Assembly: GCA_930367205.1 (NCBI GenBank)
Contig: OV884015.1
Coordinates: 108,750,509-108,814,508 of the forward strand
Source of the DNA: Acanthosoma haemorrhoidale
Taxonomy: Eukaryota; Arthropoda; Insecta; Hemiptera; Acanthosomatidae
Length of the DNA stretch: 64,000 bases
Direction of reading: 5' to 3'
Shown: positions 10,711 to 20,917 of the stretch, in pieces
Layout: each line of letters starts with the position of its first letter
How positions within the stretch are numbered: position 1 is the first letter of the stretch
Translations under genes and position numbers: made by a program
Notes under the pieces: model-generated
Databases searched by the model: none
What the model was told of the DNA's origin: nothing
What the model saw: only the letters and a program-made list of their open reading frames with translations

Positions 10711-11365
10711 CTTTTTTTTTTTTTTTTCCCTTCATAGCCCCTTTAAACTTACAGACATTTATATACAATTATAGATCCTCAGGTTAATCTATTTACAAAT
10801 TATTTTGTATTTCCTGTAGCATCACTACATTATATACATAGGTATTGTTATTTTATAGAAATTATATAATCGAATAAACAAGCATAATGATATACATTAT
10901 ACGTGACTAGACTAAACTGACTAATAAGGTGATAGGGCTCACCTTTTTGATCGACCTTAAAACTAACTTACATACTAATTCTTATCCTAGTTTTTCCCCG
11001 ACAGTCTGTTGCCATCGATGTGGGAGGGGTGGTGGGGTCATAGTGTTAAACACTGGATTTGTCAGGTGCTGCAACGAGTCAAAAAACTTAATGTGTCTCC
11101 GGTGGATGAACTCGCCCACCGACGGCACACTAAGCAACGGGTGCAGGTCATCGTTCTTCAACCTCTCGAAAGAGGTATGTCGGACCACTTTTCGCATAAT
11201 TCCATTCTGGAAGTGTTGGAGACATTTGGCAGTATTGTCAGTCAAGTGGGTAAATAGCGGGGCACCGAACAGCAGAGCTGGCCGGAGGACACATTTATAT
11301 ATCATCAATTTAAGACGAAGCGACAGGTTGGGTGAAGTTAGCAAGTGCGATAGCCGGTAAGACCT
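10711..11365 (-). mobile_element. LINE-B 3' end (Jockey-like), copy 1
   Basis: On the minus strand this is the C-terminal part of a non-LTR reverse transcriptase followed by about 280 bp of 3' UTR and a poly(A) tail, seen as T-rich sequence at 10711-10728. Coding runs from about 11360 to 10982. It includes KLMIYKCVLRPALLFGAP, equivalent to the thumb region of Jockey-type RTs (LLIYKxVLRPxxxYG), then VPSVGEFIHRRHIKFF near the end. The UTR blocks recur at 12.1, 12.8, 46.8, 50.6 and 51.2 kb. 5' truncation is typical of LINE insertion. Confidence 0.82.
10982..11344 (-). pseudogene. LINE-B reverse transcriptase C-terminal fragment
   Basis: A 120-codon frame without stops: LSLRLKLMIYKCVLRPAL, a variable segment with HFQNGIMRKVVRH, then PSVGEFIHRRHIKFFDSL. 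The conserved core of the polymerase (palm motifs with YxDD) lies upstream in a full element and is absent. The protein aligns by eye with the copy at 50232-50588 over its whole length with scattered substitutions, as expected of independent insertions from one source family. The first ATG is internal to the ancestral ORF2. Confidence 0.78.
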
Positions 11366-12057
11366 TTGTCGTACTTTTTTCTATGTTATTACTAAAATGA
11401 GTAGAGAAACGGAGATGCCTATCCATTTTTACCCAAACGTAATATCACATTGCCAAACTTGATTTTGAAATCCCTGAGGAGTCCACTGGTCCGAGAATGG
11501 AACTTCACTGTTTATTCGTTATTTTATTTTGCTGTCTTAGTTTTAATAATATACTATATCTACATGAAGTTTCGTCGTAGATAATGATTATATTCAAACG
11601 ACAAATTATAGTTAATCACTTAATCTGTAATGCATTGATAAATTTTTGATATTTTGTATTAGTACAGTGTACAATGTAATCACTTTTTGCTTTAGTGAAT
11701 ACTTATTTATCGCAAAAGATTCGAGGAAAACCTCCCACAGAGAAATTTGAGATTTTAAATGACATTGCCAAAATATGATTGAAAGCGGTGCTTTATCAAC
11801 CGGTACACGCCCTGGATCTTTTATCGACATTTAAAATTGAAAAAAAAAATCTTGGAGCAGTGAGAACGGCGACGAGCTGTCAGAACCAAGCGCGAACACG
11901 AGCGAGAGTGAGCAAATGTTTGCTGTGTGTCTTCGTTCCGATCCGATTCCCTAATGACCTCTAAAAAGGTACCTTTTTCACATGTGCAGGTACCGTGGTA
12001 GTACAGGACTATGTGGAAACATAAATAATTATAAGTTAATAAGAAAACCCCCAGTTG
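11366..12057. other. Spacer between LINE-B copies, nothing recognised
   Basis: AT-rich. Short open frames on both strands (61-96 codons) show no motif. Confidence 0.45.
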
Positions 12058-12305
12058 GATATTAATGTGTAAGTTAGTTTTAAGTTTGATTAAAAATGTG
12101 AGCTCCATCACCTTTATTAGAGTCAGTTCAGTTCAGTCACGTATAATGTGTATCAATATACTAGTTTATTCATTATATAATTTTTATAAAATAACAAAAC
12201 CTGTATATAAAGTAGCGACGGAAATACAAAAATAGATTCGCCTGAGGATCTATAATTGTAAATATCTGCAAATTTAAAGCGGCTACGAAGAAGAAAAAAA
12301 AAAAA
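12058..12305 (+). mobile_element. LINE-B 3' UTR and tail, copy 2
   Basis: Only the 3' UTR is present, in plus orientation, from GTAAGTTAGTTTTAAG to an A-rich tail at about 12288-12305. It keeps the blocks CAGTCACGTATAATG, AACAAAACCTGTATATAA and GAGGATCTATAATTG. Confidence 0.8.
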
Positions 12306-12747
12306 ATCCTGTTTGAAAAGTTGACCGTGGCGAAAATCTCACCTTATTGAGTAAAATTTATTACTGACCCCGAATTTCATTTAGCGGATGAGTGAATATC
12401 CTTTATATATTCGTATTGAGATTCCTACTTACTCTTCAAGGGCCACAATGGTTTTCAGTTTTATTGTCAATTTCAGTCTAAATGAATTGAAAAAAACAAC
12501 TTTATTCTGAAACAATAGCCCTCTAAGAATTACAACATGGAACATAATAGGAATGTTTAGCCGACAAAAAAAATTCATAACATTAAGCACATTTGATAAG
12601 CATACTACAAACAACAATCAGCAACAAACTTAAACAAAAAGATGAAAAAATAAATTAATAAGACAGAAATTATTAATATTTATTATGAAAAATAAATAAA
12701 TAGGCCAATTCTGAATTGTTAGAATGGATATAAATTAGAAACTGGTG
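12306..12747. other. AT-rich spacer, nothing recognised
   Basis: Very AT-rich, with no motif-bearing frame and no shared repeat seen. Confidence 0.45.
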
Positions 12748-13225
12748 ATTTTTTTCTTTCTTTAATAGCCCCTTTAAATTTACAGATAATTATATACAAT
12801 TATAGATCCTCAGGCGAATCTATTTACAAATTATTTTTGTATTTTCTGTAGCCTCACTACATTATATACAGGATTTGATATTTTATAAAAATTATATAAT
12901 GAATAAACAAGTATAACGATATACTCTATACGTGACTGGACTAAACTTACTAATAAAGGTGATGGGGCTCACCTTTTTGATCAACCTTAATTAATTAACT
13001 TACATACTAATTCTTAACCTAATTTTTCCCCGACAGTCTGTCGCCATCGATGCGGGTGGGGTCATAGTGTTAAACACTGGGGTTTTCAAGTGCTGCAACG
13101 AGTCAATAAACATAATGTGTCTCCGGCGGATGAACTCACCCACCGACGGCACACAAAGCAACGGGTGCAGTACGACCAAGCAGCTCATCGTTCTTTAACC
13201 TCTCGAGAGAGGTATGTCGGACCAC
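12748..13225 (-). mobile_element. LINE-B 3' end, copy 3
   Basis: Minus-strand copy with an imperfect T-rich start, the family 3' UTR and a short coding piece (13000-13188) reading PLLCVPSVGEFIRRRH and then SLQHLKTPVFNTM. A short extra segment near 13170-13185 disturbs the frame relative to copies 1 and 5. Homology stops abruptly at 13225, inside the codons for the MRKVVRH region, where a different retroelement-like sequence begins. Confidence 0.8.
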
Positions 13226-13226
13226 T

Positions 13227-13433
13227 TCAGAAACTGGCGTAGTCTAATTTAAAGATTCTTAGATTTGGTAAGGGACGAATATCGATGGGAATAGAGTTGC
13301 AAAGGTTCGTGGTACGAATTCGAAGAACATTTGTGAGAAGGGAGATCTTGGAAGGGTAGGATCTAGTATTGCAGGATTTGAATAGGAGGAGGTCGTGAAG
13401 GTATGGGGGCTTTTTAGTCTTGATAGTACTCAA
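13227..13433 (-). pseudogene. Possible CR1/L2-type RT C-terminal relic
   Basis: A 68-codon minus-strand frame ends with LCNSIPIDIRPLPNLRIFKLDY. This recalls the C-terminal block of CR1/L2-group reverse transcriptases (WNSLPxxIRxxxSLxxFK), preceded by an arginine-rich RTR segment as in that group. No palm motifs are present and the Trp is replaced. The match rests on one block, so this is tentative. It abuts LINE-B copy 3 directly, which may mean that LINE-B inserted into it. Confidence 0.35.
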
Positions 13434-14009
13434 GAGGAGTGGTCCAAGGAAGTATTATCTACGGGCTGAAGTGTACAGCCATCACAAGGACAGTCTCTGT
13501 GGGCCAAGAGTACAAATCTAAAAAAATAATTAGTCGCCCCTTTAACCAAAACTCTAAATCCCCAGAGACGAGGGAAAACCAGGAGTTGGCGTTCTTGTAT
13601 TTTATTTAAAATGTGAGAAACCTCGGTACAAGGGTAAGAATCTAACCATTTTTATTTTTGAGATCTCTTAAGTCGAAGAGGTTAATACCAAAAAAAATTC
13701 TTCGAAAATATTGTTTTTTTTTAAATCTCAGTTCTACTTATACTAAGCATTTTTGGTCGATAATATCTAGGCAAAGACTTGTTGAAACTTGGCTCATTTC
13801 TTGATACTGTGCTTCACAATCATGTGCTCTTTATTACCTTTTTATATGACTAAAAACCATAAAGTTCATTCATTATCGATATAATGAAAATTTACTCGAT
13901 AAATCATGTCCTTTTAGAGTAGATGGAATTACCTGTTAAAGGGCAGGTCATCGGCCTGCATAGCTATCATAATATTCAGGTACTTTATTAATTTTTTTAT
14001 TTATTAGTA
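13434..14009. other. Spacer, nothing firm recognised
   Basis: The part to about 13650 is GC-richer and may continue the relic to the left (the minus strand reads HRDCPCDGCTLQP in another frame). The rest is AT-rich. Confidence 0.35.
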
Positions 14010-14200
14010 ATCCTTTATTGTACTAAAATTACAATCTTCCTTATTTGGCTATAAGTAATTGTGATAAATGTTCTCATTCATACCATATTTACAATTCATC
14101 ATTCCCTCGCTCATTAGTACAATATTTACAAACATCCCAGAGGCCTCCCAAATCCACATGTTTGTCACCTCCCTCGCATACGAAAGTGGAAGCGGAGTAC
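14010..14200 (-). mobile_element. LINE-A 3' UTR fragment
   Basis: Minus-strand LINE-A 3' terminus. On the plus strand it reads TTTATTGTACTAAAATTAC, then GTAATTGTGATAAATG, CTCGCTCATTAG and CACCTCCCTCGCA. It starts (in element sense) inside the UTR and ends at the family terminus AATAAAG without a poly(A) tail. Confidence 0.8.
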
Positions 14201-14452
14201 TTTATTAAATAAAATTATATTTTATCTACAAAAGTTTTGTTTCATTAATCACCCGACATTTTTCAAAGCGCAGCTTATCTTTACCCTGGTTGCGCAAGGA
14301 AGCGATGAAGTAATCATCACATTGTTTTGACCTAGAATTTTTTTGTATTTTGCTTTCCTGTAAAATCGACTCACCTTCATTTCATTGGCACACTTTCGAA
14401 ACGTCTTAGGTCTGCATTCTCCTTTTGTAATAAGCAGGAGTTTCATCTTTCA

Positions 14453-14803
14453 TTATTTAACTGATCCTTGAATCTCGAACCCTCGAGGCTGCACGCTGTA
14501 TTGTACGATACTGCATTCGATGAATAGCACTCTGTATCGCCCTCCAATAAATCCGTTCAAGAATATTCGAATACTCTCTTCGATGAGCTCATTTATCCAT
14601 TCTACCTCCTCTTGTATATTTCTATCTATAACTTCCCTCCTTTGGGCCCAACATTTCCTTTTCGTATTTTCCATCAATGCTTCGGATTCCTCCTGCTTTT
14701 CTATTAGCGTCGAGGCTCTTGAAAAATACCCGCCGAAAGAAACCCACTTCCATCCTCGGGCAGAGATGGAAATTGATAGATGGAAAGCTGAAAATACTGA
14801 CTA
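14453..14803 (-). other. Unexplained open frame, possible exon remnant
   Basis: The minus strand is open for about 116 codons. It includes ARGWKWVSFGGYFSRAS, a Glu/Lys-rich helical stretch (EKQEESEALMENTKRKC), then RREVIDRNIQEEVEWINELI. Composition is protein-like: mixed charged helices, few low-complexity runs. A candidate splice acceptor (TATTTTCAG) lies at the upstream edge at about 14785, and GT dinucleotides occur downstream. I do not recognise the family, no neighbouring exon was found, and the part after INELIEESI looks less constrained. It may be an exon, a retroelement piece or chance. Partner frames on the plus strand are also open, which lowers the weight of the length. Confidence 0.25.
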
Positions 14804-14809
14804 AGAGAA

Positions 14810-15164
14810 AGGCAACAACGGGGGGAAGAGGAGCTCCCTACGAGTAATTTAACTCGCAGGCGAAGTATCGTGAATTTTCTATCCGCTCATCGCACGCCAA
14901 GTGCCCTCATGTTCTCTATTATCTCTATGTTCATTTATTCAATATTGACCTCATTCTAACGAATGTTAGATTTATATAACTGAGATCTCTATCGTTTATC
15001 TCAATATGTTTTATCTCCAATATATTGATTAGTGGTTACAACTATCCTATTGTCACATCTATCTGTACACCTTCTTAACAATTTTAGGCCAAAGAAAAAC
15101 AACGTTCTTATTGACAGACTCTTCTCCCAATGTACTGTTGTTTTGTATTGCTCATAATTAATGT
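14810..15164. other. AT-rich spacer
   Basis: No motif-bearing frame. It borders the upstream limit of the longest LINE-A copy. Confidence 0.4.
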
Positions 15165-16036
15165 ACATTACCTTCAAAGACACCTTGATGACATCGAGAA
15201 TTGGTGCAACCAATGGCGGATCAAAGTTAATGAAGCAAAATGTTCCCACATAACCTTTACCCTCTCGTGTACTCTAGTTTTTTGTTTTTTTTAATTAATT
15301 CCTCCTCCTATATCAGAGATATTTACGTTACTTATATGTTTATATATTTATTATATTTTATATGGGTACTTGGGCATCTATCTACACAAAAGGCTGACAA
15401 GGAACCCACACAGGAGGCTAAAAAGACAAGAACTAAACAGACGCTTTGGACAACTGTACAGACTACTTAAAATGAAATCCAATCTCTCAATAGAAAACAA
15501 ATTACTTATTTATAAAGTTATATTAAAGCCAATCTGGACATACGGATTAGAGCTATGGAGGACAGCAAAAAGGTCGAACATCAAGCGTATCCAAACCTTT
15601 CAATCAAAACTCCTGAGAACAATAGTAAATGCCCCTTATTACGTTATCAACAAAACCCTTCATAACGATCTTTATATACATTACATTCTCGAACTCATCC
15701 CTTCCAAGTTCATAAAATTCCATAGTAGCCTATCCAACCACCTTAATTCCCTAGCACAGTCATTGCACTGTACCACTCATCCCTATAATCCTCCTCTGAG
15801 ACTAAAATGGCAATGGCCTCGTGACCTGCTATAAATACATGACAGTGGGTTTCCAGGCAATGGCCAGTTTCTCCAATCATGTCCTGAGCGTCTGTGGAAG
15901 GGTGTCCCCTTCCTGGTTCGATAAAATTCCATCGAACTTATCCAACTAACAACTTGTAAATATTGCATGAATGAGAACATTGATCACAATTACTTATTGA
16001 CAAATAAGGCAGATATGGCAGAAAAAAAAATAAAGA
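15165..16036 (+). mobile_element. LINE-A, longest copy (Jockey-like), 5'-truncated
   Basis: This holds the C-terminal third of a Jockey-like ORF2 followed by a 3' UTR. From about 15172 the frame reads LQRHLDDIENWCNQWRIKVN, the helix that follows the YxDD palm in this clade (IxxWCxxWRIKIN). Then come a disrupted AT-rich stretch (15245-15360), YLGIYLHKRLTRNPH, and an intact stretch to DLL at 15834. The UTR ends with the family block AATTACTTATTGACAAATA and AATAAAG. Compared with other copies, the middle of the UTR (the Ser/Arg-rich pseudo-coding part) is shortened. The polymerase core, endonuclease and ORF1 are missing. Confidence 0.85.
15370..15834 (+). pseudogene. LINE-A reverse transcriptase C-terminal fragment
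   Basis: A 154-codon open frame. Recognisable blocks in order are KRLTRNPHRRLKRQEL, then NKLLIYKVILKPIWTYGLELW near residues 45-65 (the Jockey-type thumb signature), KRIQTFQSKLLRTIVNAPYYV near 72-92, and LHNDLYIHYILELIPSKF. The polymerase active site lies upstream and is absent. No stop codon interrupts it, so this copy is fairly young or by chance undamaged. The start is internal to the ancestral protein. Related fragments at 7.4, 17.3 and 29.8 kb carry matching residues on either strand. Confidence 0.85.
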
Positions 16037-17089
16037 TTAATATAAATAATGCTATTGTTACTACAACTAAAAAGGACAATAAATACAATATATCTTTTCG
16101 TTTGATGTTTAACTTTTGTTATATTTAATGCACGTTAGGGCATTCAAATAATTAGTTTGCAACATTGATGCATGGTCCACAAGTTGATATGCGTGCACTG
16201 CTTTCAGCCCTTGTACTCACACAGACAGCGGTATGTATGAACACCCTTGAGAATATATTCTGCTGCTTAGGTAGAATATGTACAGTCTTTTTTATTCTGT
16301 AGAATATGCCGAATATTCAGTACTTGCTCACCGTCGGAGTATATTTTTCTGCCCAGATGGTGACAATCTCTCCGCCACCAGCGGTGAAAACAAGGCCAGC
16401 AAAGAAGCTGCTTTATATTCAACACCCTGGGTCTCGCGAACGGTAGAGTTATTGGCCCATAAAATATATCATACATCCTCGTGGAAGAAGCTAGTACGTT
16501 TTTTGAATTAGAATATAGTTACAATTAGTGATAAATTTTGTACTCTCGAAGGATAAACTTTGAGTTATAGTGACAATATAACCTCCCTATTTTTAGGCGC
16601 CGAGATAGGCCCTCCCCGCAATGTATGGCCACGATAGATAACCTCTTTATATCCGATATTTTTTTTATTATGTCGTTTAGAGACGAAATTAGAATTTTCG
16701 GGGATTTTCCGCTTGATATATTTAATGATTTGTAGACAAGTCTTCGGCGACATCTTAGATTATTCAAAATATTTTCATATCTGTGGACTTTTCTCAGCGA
16801 TTATTTCCACTATCTTAGTGCTAGTATTGATATGCTATGTTAGTAAATGTCCGAGTCATGTTTTAGTCTTAATGTCTAACGTTTAACATAACAATCTATT
16901 TATTTATCTATATGACTCATTCCACGAAAAAGGTACTTTTGGTTTTCCAGGCTCACTTCACGCTGACTGCCAGACGCTGACTAAACACTTTATTGTAGCT
17001 TTCGGCTATTTTTAATGGGGACCTCAGTTTTAATGACTAAATTTGATTTTATTATGTATTAAACATAGTTTTTAGTATTAATTTTTACT
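16037..17089. other. AT-rich spacer, nothing recognised
   Basis: Overlapping short frames on both strands near 16.27-16.5 kb have no domain. No shared repeats seen. Confidence 0.45.
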
Positions 17090-17185
17090 GATGTAAATAT
17101 GGTATGAATGATAGTACATCTTAATTACTTATTGCCTAGCAAGGCAGATTGTAATTTTAGCACAATAAAGGAATTATATATAAAA
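17090..17185 (+). mobile_element. LINE-A 3' terminus fragment
   Basis: About 95 bp in plus orientation: GTAAATATGGTATGAATGAT, the block TTGCCTAGCAAGGCAGATTG and the terminus AATAAAGGAATTATA. It is nearly identical to the end of the copy at 60.7-60.9 kb, so these two belong to one sub-family. Confidence 0.78.
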
Positions 17186-17238
17186 AAAATTTTTACTGTA
17201 TCCAAAAGTGACGTTTTCAACTTCACCAACTCAACCAA

Positions 17239-17530
17239 GGAGGATTATAGGGATGAGTGTTGCAGTGCAATGACTATGCTAGGGAATTAGGGTGGTTGGA
17301 TAGGTTACTATGGAATTTCATGAACTTGGAAGGGATGAGTACAAGAATGTAGGGTATATTAAGATCGTTATGAAGGGTTTTGTTGCTGACGTAATAAGGG
17401 GCATTGACTATTGTTCTCAGCACTTTTGATTGAAAGGATTGGATACGCTTGGTGTTCGACTTTTTTGCTGTCCCCCATAGTTCTAATCGGTATTGGCTTA
17501 TGTATAACTTTAGCATTTTAATTCTAACTC
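17239..17530 (-). mobile_element. LINE-A RT fragment, opposite orientation
   Basis: The minus strand encodes RLELWGTAKKSNTKRIQSF, then QSKVLRTIVNAPYYVSNK and HNDLNIPYILVLIPSKF, then HPNSLA. This is the same region as residues 50-130 of the 15.4-kb copy. A 9-bp gap removes the WT(Y) before GLELW. The fragment ends at the family block coding for HPYNPP. It lies in tail-facing orientation to the plus-strand LINE-A terminus 55 bp away. Confidence 0.82.
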
Positions 17531-17930
17531 TAATTTTCAATATCAATCTACACATCGTGCTGCTATGACTTAACCTATTATAATTTCCCCCTTACCTTAG
17601 CTGTATTGCCAAGTTTCATAAATTGTAATCAAAGATTTATTGATCAATTTTAAATAGGAAAATCCTGTAGAAAAGTGGTTCCAGACGATTCGGGTCGTTA
17701 CTTCACCCTAGTTTTAAGCTCTTGCCACTAACCTAAAGCATGTGGGAGGTAGGGGAGGAACCTTTAGGGTTATTACGTCATCTATTAAACAAGTAAATAA
17801 CTTGGGTAGAATGCAGTTAGCCTAGAGGCGTTTAAAGTGCCCAACTCCACTGTGGTGCGTGTGCGGTTTTTAATTGATGAATTTTTATTAAATAATCTAA
17901 CGGGATTCAAAATGTTATGGTTGGTTAAAT
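17531..17930. other. Spacer, nothing recognised
   Basis: No open frame with motifs, no shared repeat. Confidence 0.45.
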
Positions 17931-17933
17931 AAT

Positions 17934-18250
17934 CTTTGTAGAGGAGAGCCTTTTAAAAAAAAGGAAAGAAAAGCTTTATTATGAAGTACAAGCAAAACAC
18001 TGGTATATGCAAATATTAAGAGTTACGTTACTACATACTGGATGGAATGTCTATGGACAAATGGGGTCTGGGGCTAAAGCTGAGACATATATGTATAAGA
18101 AAAGGATAAGATTTTGGGAAGTAGGGAGGTCTTGGAGGGATGGGGTTGCTCCTTTAAAAATAACAGGGAACCATCAGTGACTTCCATGAAGTCACGAGGC
18201 AGGTACACAGTTCTACTCAAGCCCCTTCTACCTGTTCTTAGACATTATAA
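17934..18250 (-). repeat. Family R repeat, copy 3
   Basis: Starts GTTAAATAATCTTTG. The minus strand carries AATAAAGC. The hairpin GTGACTTCCATGAAGTCAC is perfect at about 18177-18195. The distal TATATAAT-rich end is replaced by CATTATAATACTGTC, so that end is either truncated or diverged. Confidence 0.78.
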
Positions 18251-18255
18251 TACTG

Positions 18256-19706
18256 TCTAAGAAAATGTAGTATTTGTTCACAAAAATTCAACAGCAATAA
18301 AAAGTAATAATTCGATGTTGTCAGTACTTCACCCAAAAAACATTTCAAGAGGTTGAAGCAATTAATAAAGGCTCCCGAATTTTTCACGTTTGATTTGAAA
18401 AGTCAAATCATATTAAATGGATTGACTCCTTGGTAATTTTCTTAGCAGATAAAAAAAAAAACCTATATTCCGACGAATGTTGAACCAAATGACATTATTA
18501 TTTTTGCTTTGTTCTGTTCTTTATAATAAATCCTTCCATCTGCCACATCCACTACCTATTTATATTAATAATATTTTATTTAAATTTGCAGAGTTCGTCT
18601 ACAGATATCGTAAGCCACTGACTCTCCGGTTTCCTTAGGAATTTTTTCATAATTTTCCAAACAATTTACATGAATGAAGTTGAACTGTACCTTTTTGATG
18701 GAATGACCCATACATCTGAGAAAATATATTTTATGTTTTTCTAACCACCGGCGATAGCAGGTCCTTTGTGTTGATAACATGCAGTTATACATTTTATCTT
18801 ATTATTCATGAATTATTCATTCCTCCGTTTGTGCGCTTGTAGCATATTCAATATAGCTAAGCGCCTTAAGTAGAGAGAACAAATAGCTTTTAAAGACTAT
18901 AAAATATTAAATAAAATGCTGAATAAATAAATAAATAAAGAGGGGAGGCTTTATTCGAGTGAATAAAAAAAAAAACAGGAACAGAGAACAAAGGCGTGCA
19001 TTTGTAGTGCTGGGTGTATTAAGAGATTAGGCGGGGTAAGAGAGGCACCTCTGGTTGCCACCCCACTCTAACCCTTTCGCCCCGGCTATTGAATTAAACC
19101 TGGGAAGATTTGTTACCGACCAGTTTTATTATATTTCGCATTTTGTGATTCAATAAACAGCCATAAACTTTTAATGCTGTTTTTCTTCTTCCGGGGAATC
19201 TTCAATTATATTTAATTTTTTCGCTCCTTTTGTTGTAACTATCGTACTTGAATACTTTTTCTTGAGTGAGCTTCGCACGAGTTCGGCGAGTTTTCGGAAA
19301 CATTTCACTGTTATAAATGATTCCCTTATGAACTGAGACAGTGATGAGTGTTTGTTTAAAAGTTGTGCTCACCTTAAAACTTAAAATTAATTTGAATCGC
19401 TGTCTTTGTATACCCGCAGTCAAATTACATTCTATTGCGATTTTCGCTGGAGTATAATTTGACTGCTTAAGTTTTGTCTTGTATTGACTATGTAGTGTCA
19501 CGAGTCCTGGGTTTGTCTTCTTAGATTACACTGCAAAAAATAACTATTTCTTCTTTGTGACTTGAGTCGCAGTCAGTCAACTCTTTTTTCGAGAAAGTCG
19601 TAGTCTGTTGTCTACCATCCCAACGGATTTTCATCATTCTCTAACTTCGGCAAGGGATCTCGTCTGTGTCATAATCATTTCTCTAGCCTGTCCCAACTTG
19701 TCGTAA
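18256..19706. other. Long spacer, nothing recognised
   Basis: AT-rich, with a slightly GC-richer patch at 19030-19095. Short frames (70 and 99 codons, minus) show no domain. Confidence 0.45.
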
Positions 19707-19921
19707 GTTAAATAATCTTTGTTGAGAAGAGTATTTTAAAAGAAAAGCTTTAATATGAAGTACAAGCATTACAAATATTAAGAGTTACGTTACTACATAC
19801 TATTGGGTCAGGTGTTTAGCGACCAGTGACTTCCATGAAGTCCCGAGGCAGGTATACGCTAGAAGGGGCCTTTACCCTTATATACAATATTAGGATTACA
19901 ATATTCTTAGCATTATACAAC
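19707..19921 (-). repeat. Family R repeat, copy 4 (internally deleted)
   Basis: Both family tips are kept (GTTAAATAATC and TTATACAAC), but about 120 bp between TTAGCGAC and AGTGACTTCC is missing. The junction uses the shared AGTG. The hairpin survives with one mismatch (GTGACTTCCATGAAGTCCC). On the minus strand TATATAAGGG lies near one end. Confidence 0.75.
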
Positions 19922-20217
19922 TGTAAATTTCCGTGATATTCCTCGATGCCTAACTTCAGTGAATTTCTTCGCTTCTCGGAGTAAAGGTCGATTCGCCAGA
20001 CATGTCCCCGTGTTTGTTCAAAGTTATCCTGCATGGCCGGATAGTTTACTTACGCTTGAATCGCTTGGTTTCGCTTAATGTAACAATCTTTATGAAATTG
20101 ATGTTGATGGTTTGATTCGCGATTTTTATTTCACACTGTTGAATTTTTCTTTTTTCCTTTGTATTTTATTGTGAGTTAGTACTTTTTCATGAATAAAGGA
20201 GAAAAACAAAATAACGC

Positions 20218-20338
20218 AAGGTGCGCTGACCGGTGCAACAATCCCATTGCACCGGAATACGCGCACCACAGGCCACGTAACCCCATGAGCACGCTTCACG
20301 GGCTTGTGGGGAAACCCCGTTTGAGGTTCACCTCAGGA
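20218..20338 (+). repeat. GC-rich triple stem-loop repeat, copy C1
   Basis: A 120-bp GC-rich island in AT-rich DNA, with an inverted partner at 47476-47596. The first hairpin is perfect: CCGGTGCAA (20230-20238), an 8-nt loop, then TTGCACCGG (20247-20255). It is enclosed by a second stem GTGCGC (20221-20226) with GCGCAC (20261-20266). A CCCCATGAGC...GGCTTGTGGGG stem follows with mismatches, then a weaker GAGGTTCACCTC stem. It is not a tRNA and has no frame with meaning. The class is unknown. Confidence 0.7.
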
Positions 20339-20344
20339 AGGGGG

Positions 20345-20915
20345 GGGGGGAAGTTTGAGTCGCGCAAAAACAATTTAATTGACAGTTTCAATGACTTAGC
20401 CCCCTAAAACCCAAAAACCTAATGCATATTATCCAAATTGTTTATTTTGAATGTACAACTTATTGATTGATAATTTATAGTATTTTATAGTTGTGATTTT
20501 ATGTTTAGTATCTTTGGGGAATCAAGTAAAACTTTCTGTATAAAACTGGAGTTGCGAAAATATATGCTTCTTTTTTTTTGCTCATAAGGTGCTTATACGC
20601 TCAGTGAAAATATTCATTAAGTTTTATTAACTTTGACTTTATGTAGGTAAAATGTACTTAGCTGGTCAAACATAAACATAGCGGACAATTCTTTGTGACT
20701 TTACGACCGGACAGCGTTGGCGGTTGCGATAAGGCTAACGGGCTAGGCAGGCCTTTGGTCAATATTTGCCTGGGCAACTCTGGCAAGTCCATTAACAAGT
20801 CAGCAGCTTCTGCGGTTGGTTATGGTCTCTCGGAGCAACAGTCTCTTGGCTGTCGAGTCTTGTGCAATGTCCAAGAGTACGCATAGTTAATCACTTGAGT
20901 ATGCTCAAGAGTACA
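20345..20915. other. Spacer with G run
   Basis: A run of about 11 G lies at 20340-20350, followed by AT-rich DNA and a GC-richer stretch at 20690-20880, open for 63 codons without motif. Confidence 0.4.
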
Positions 20916-20917
20916 TA

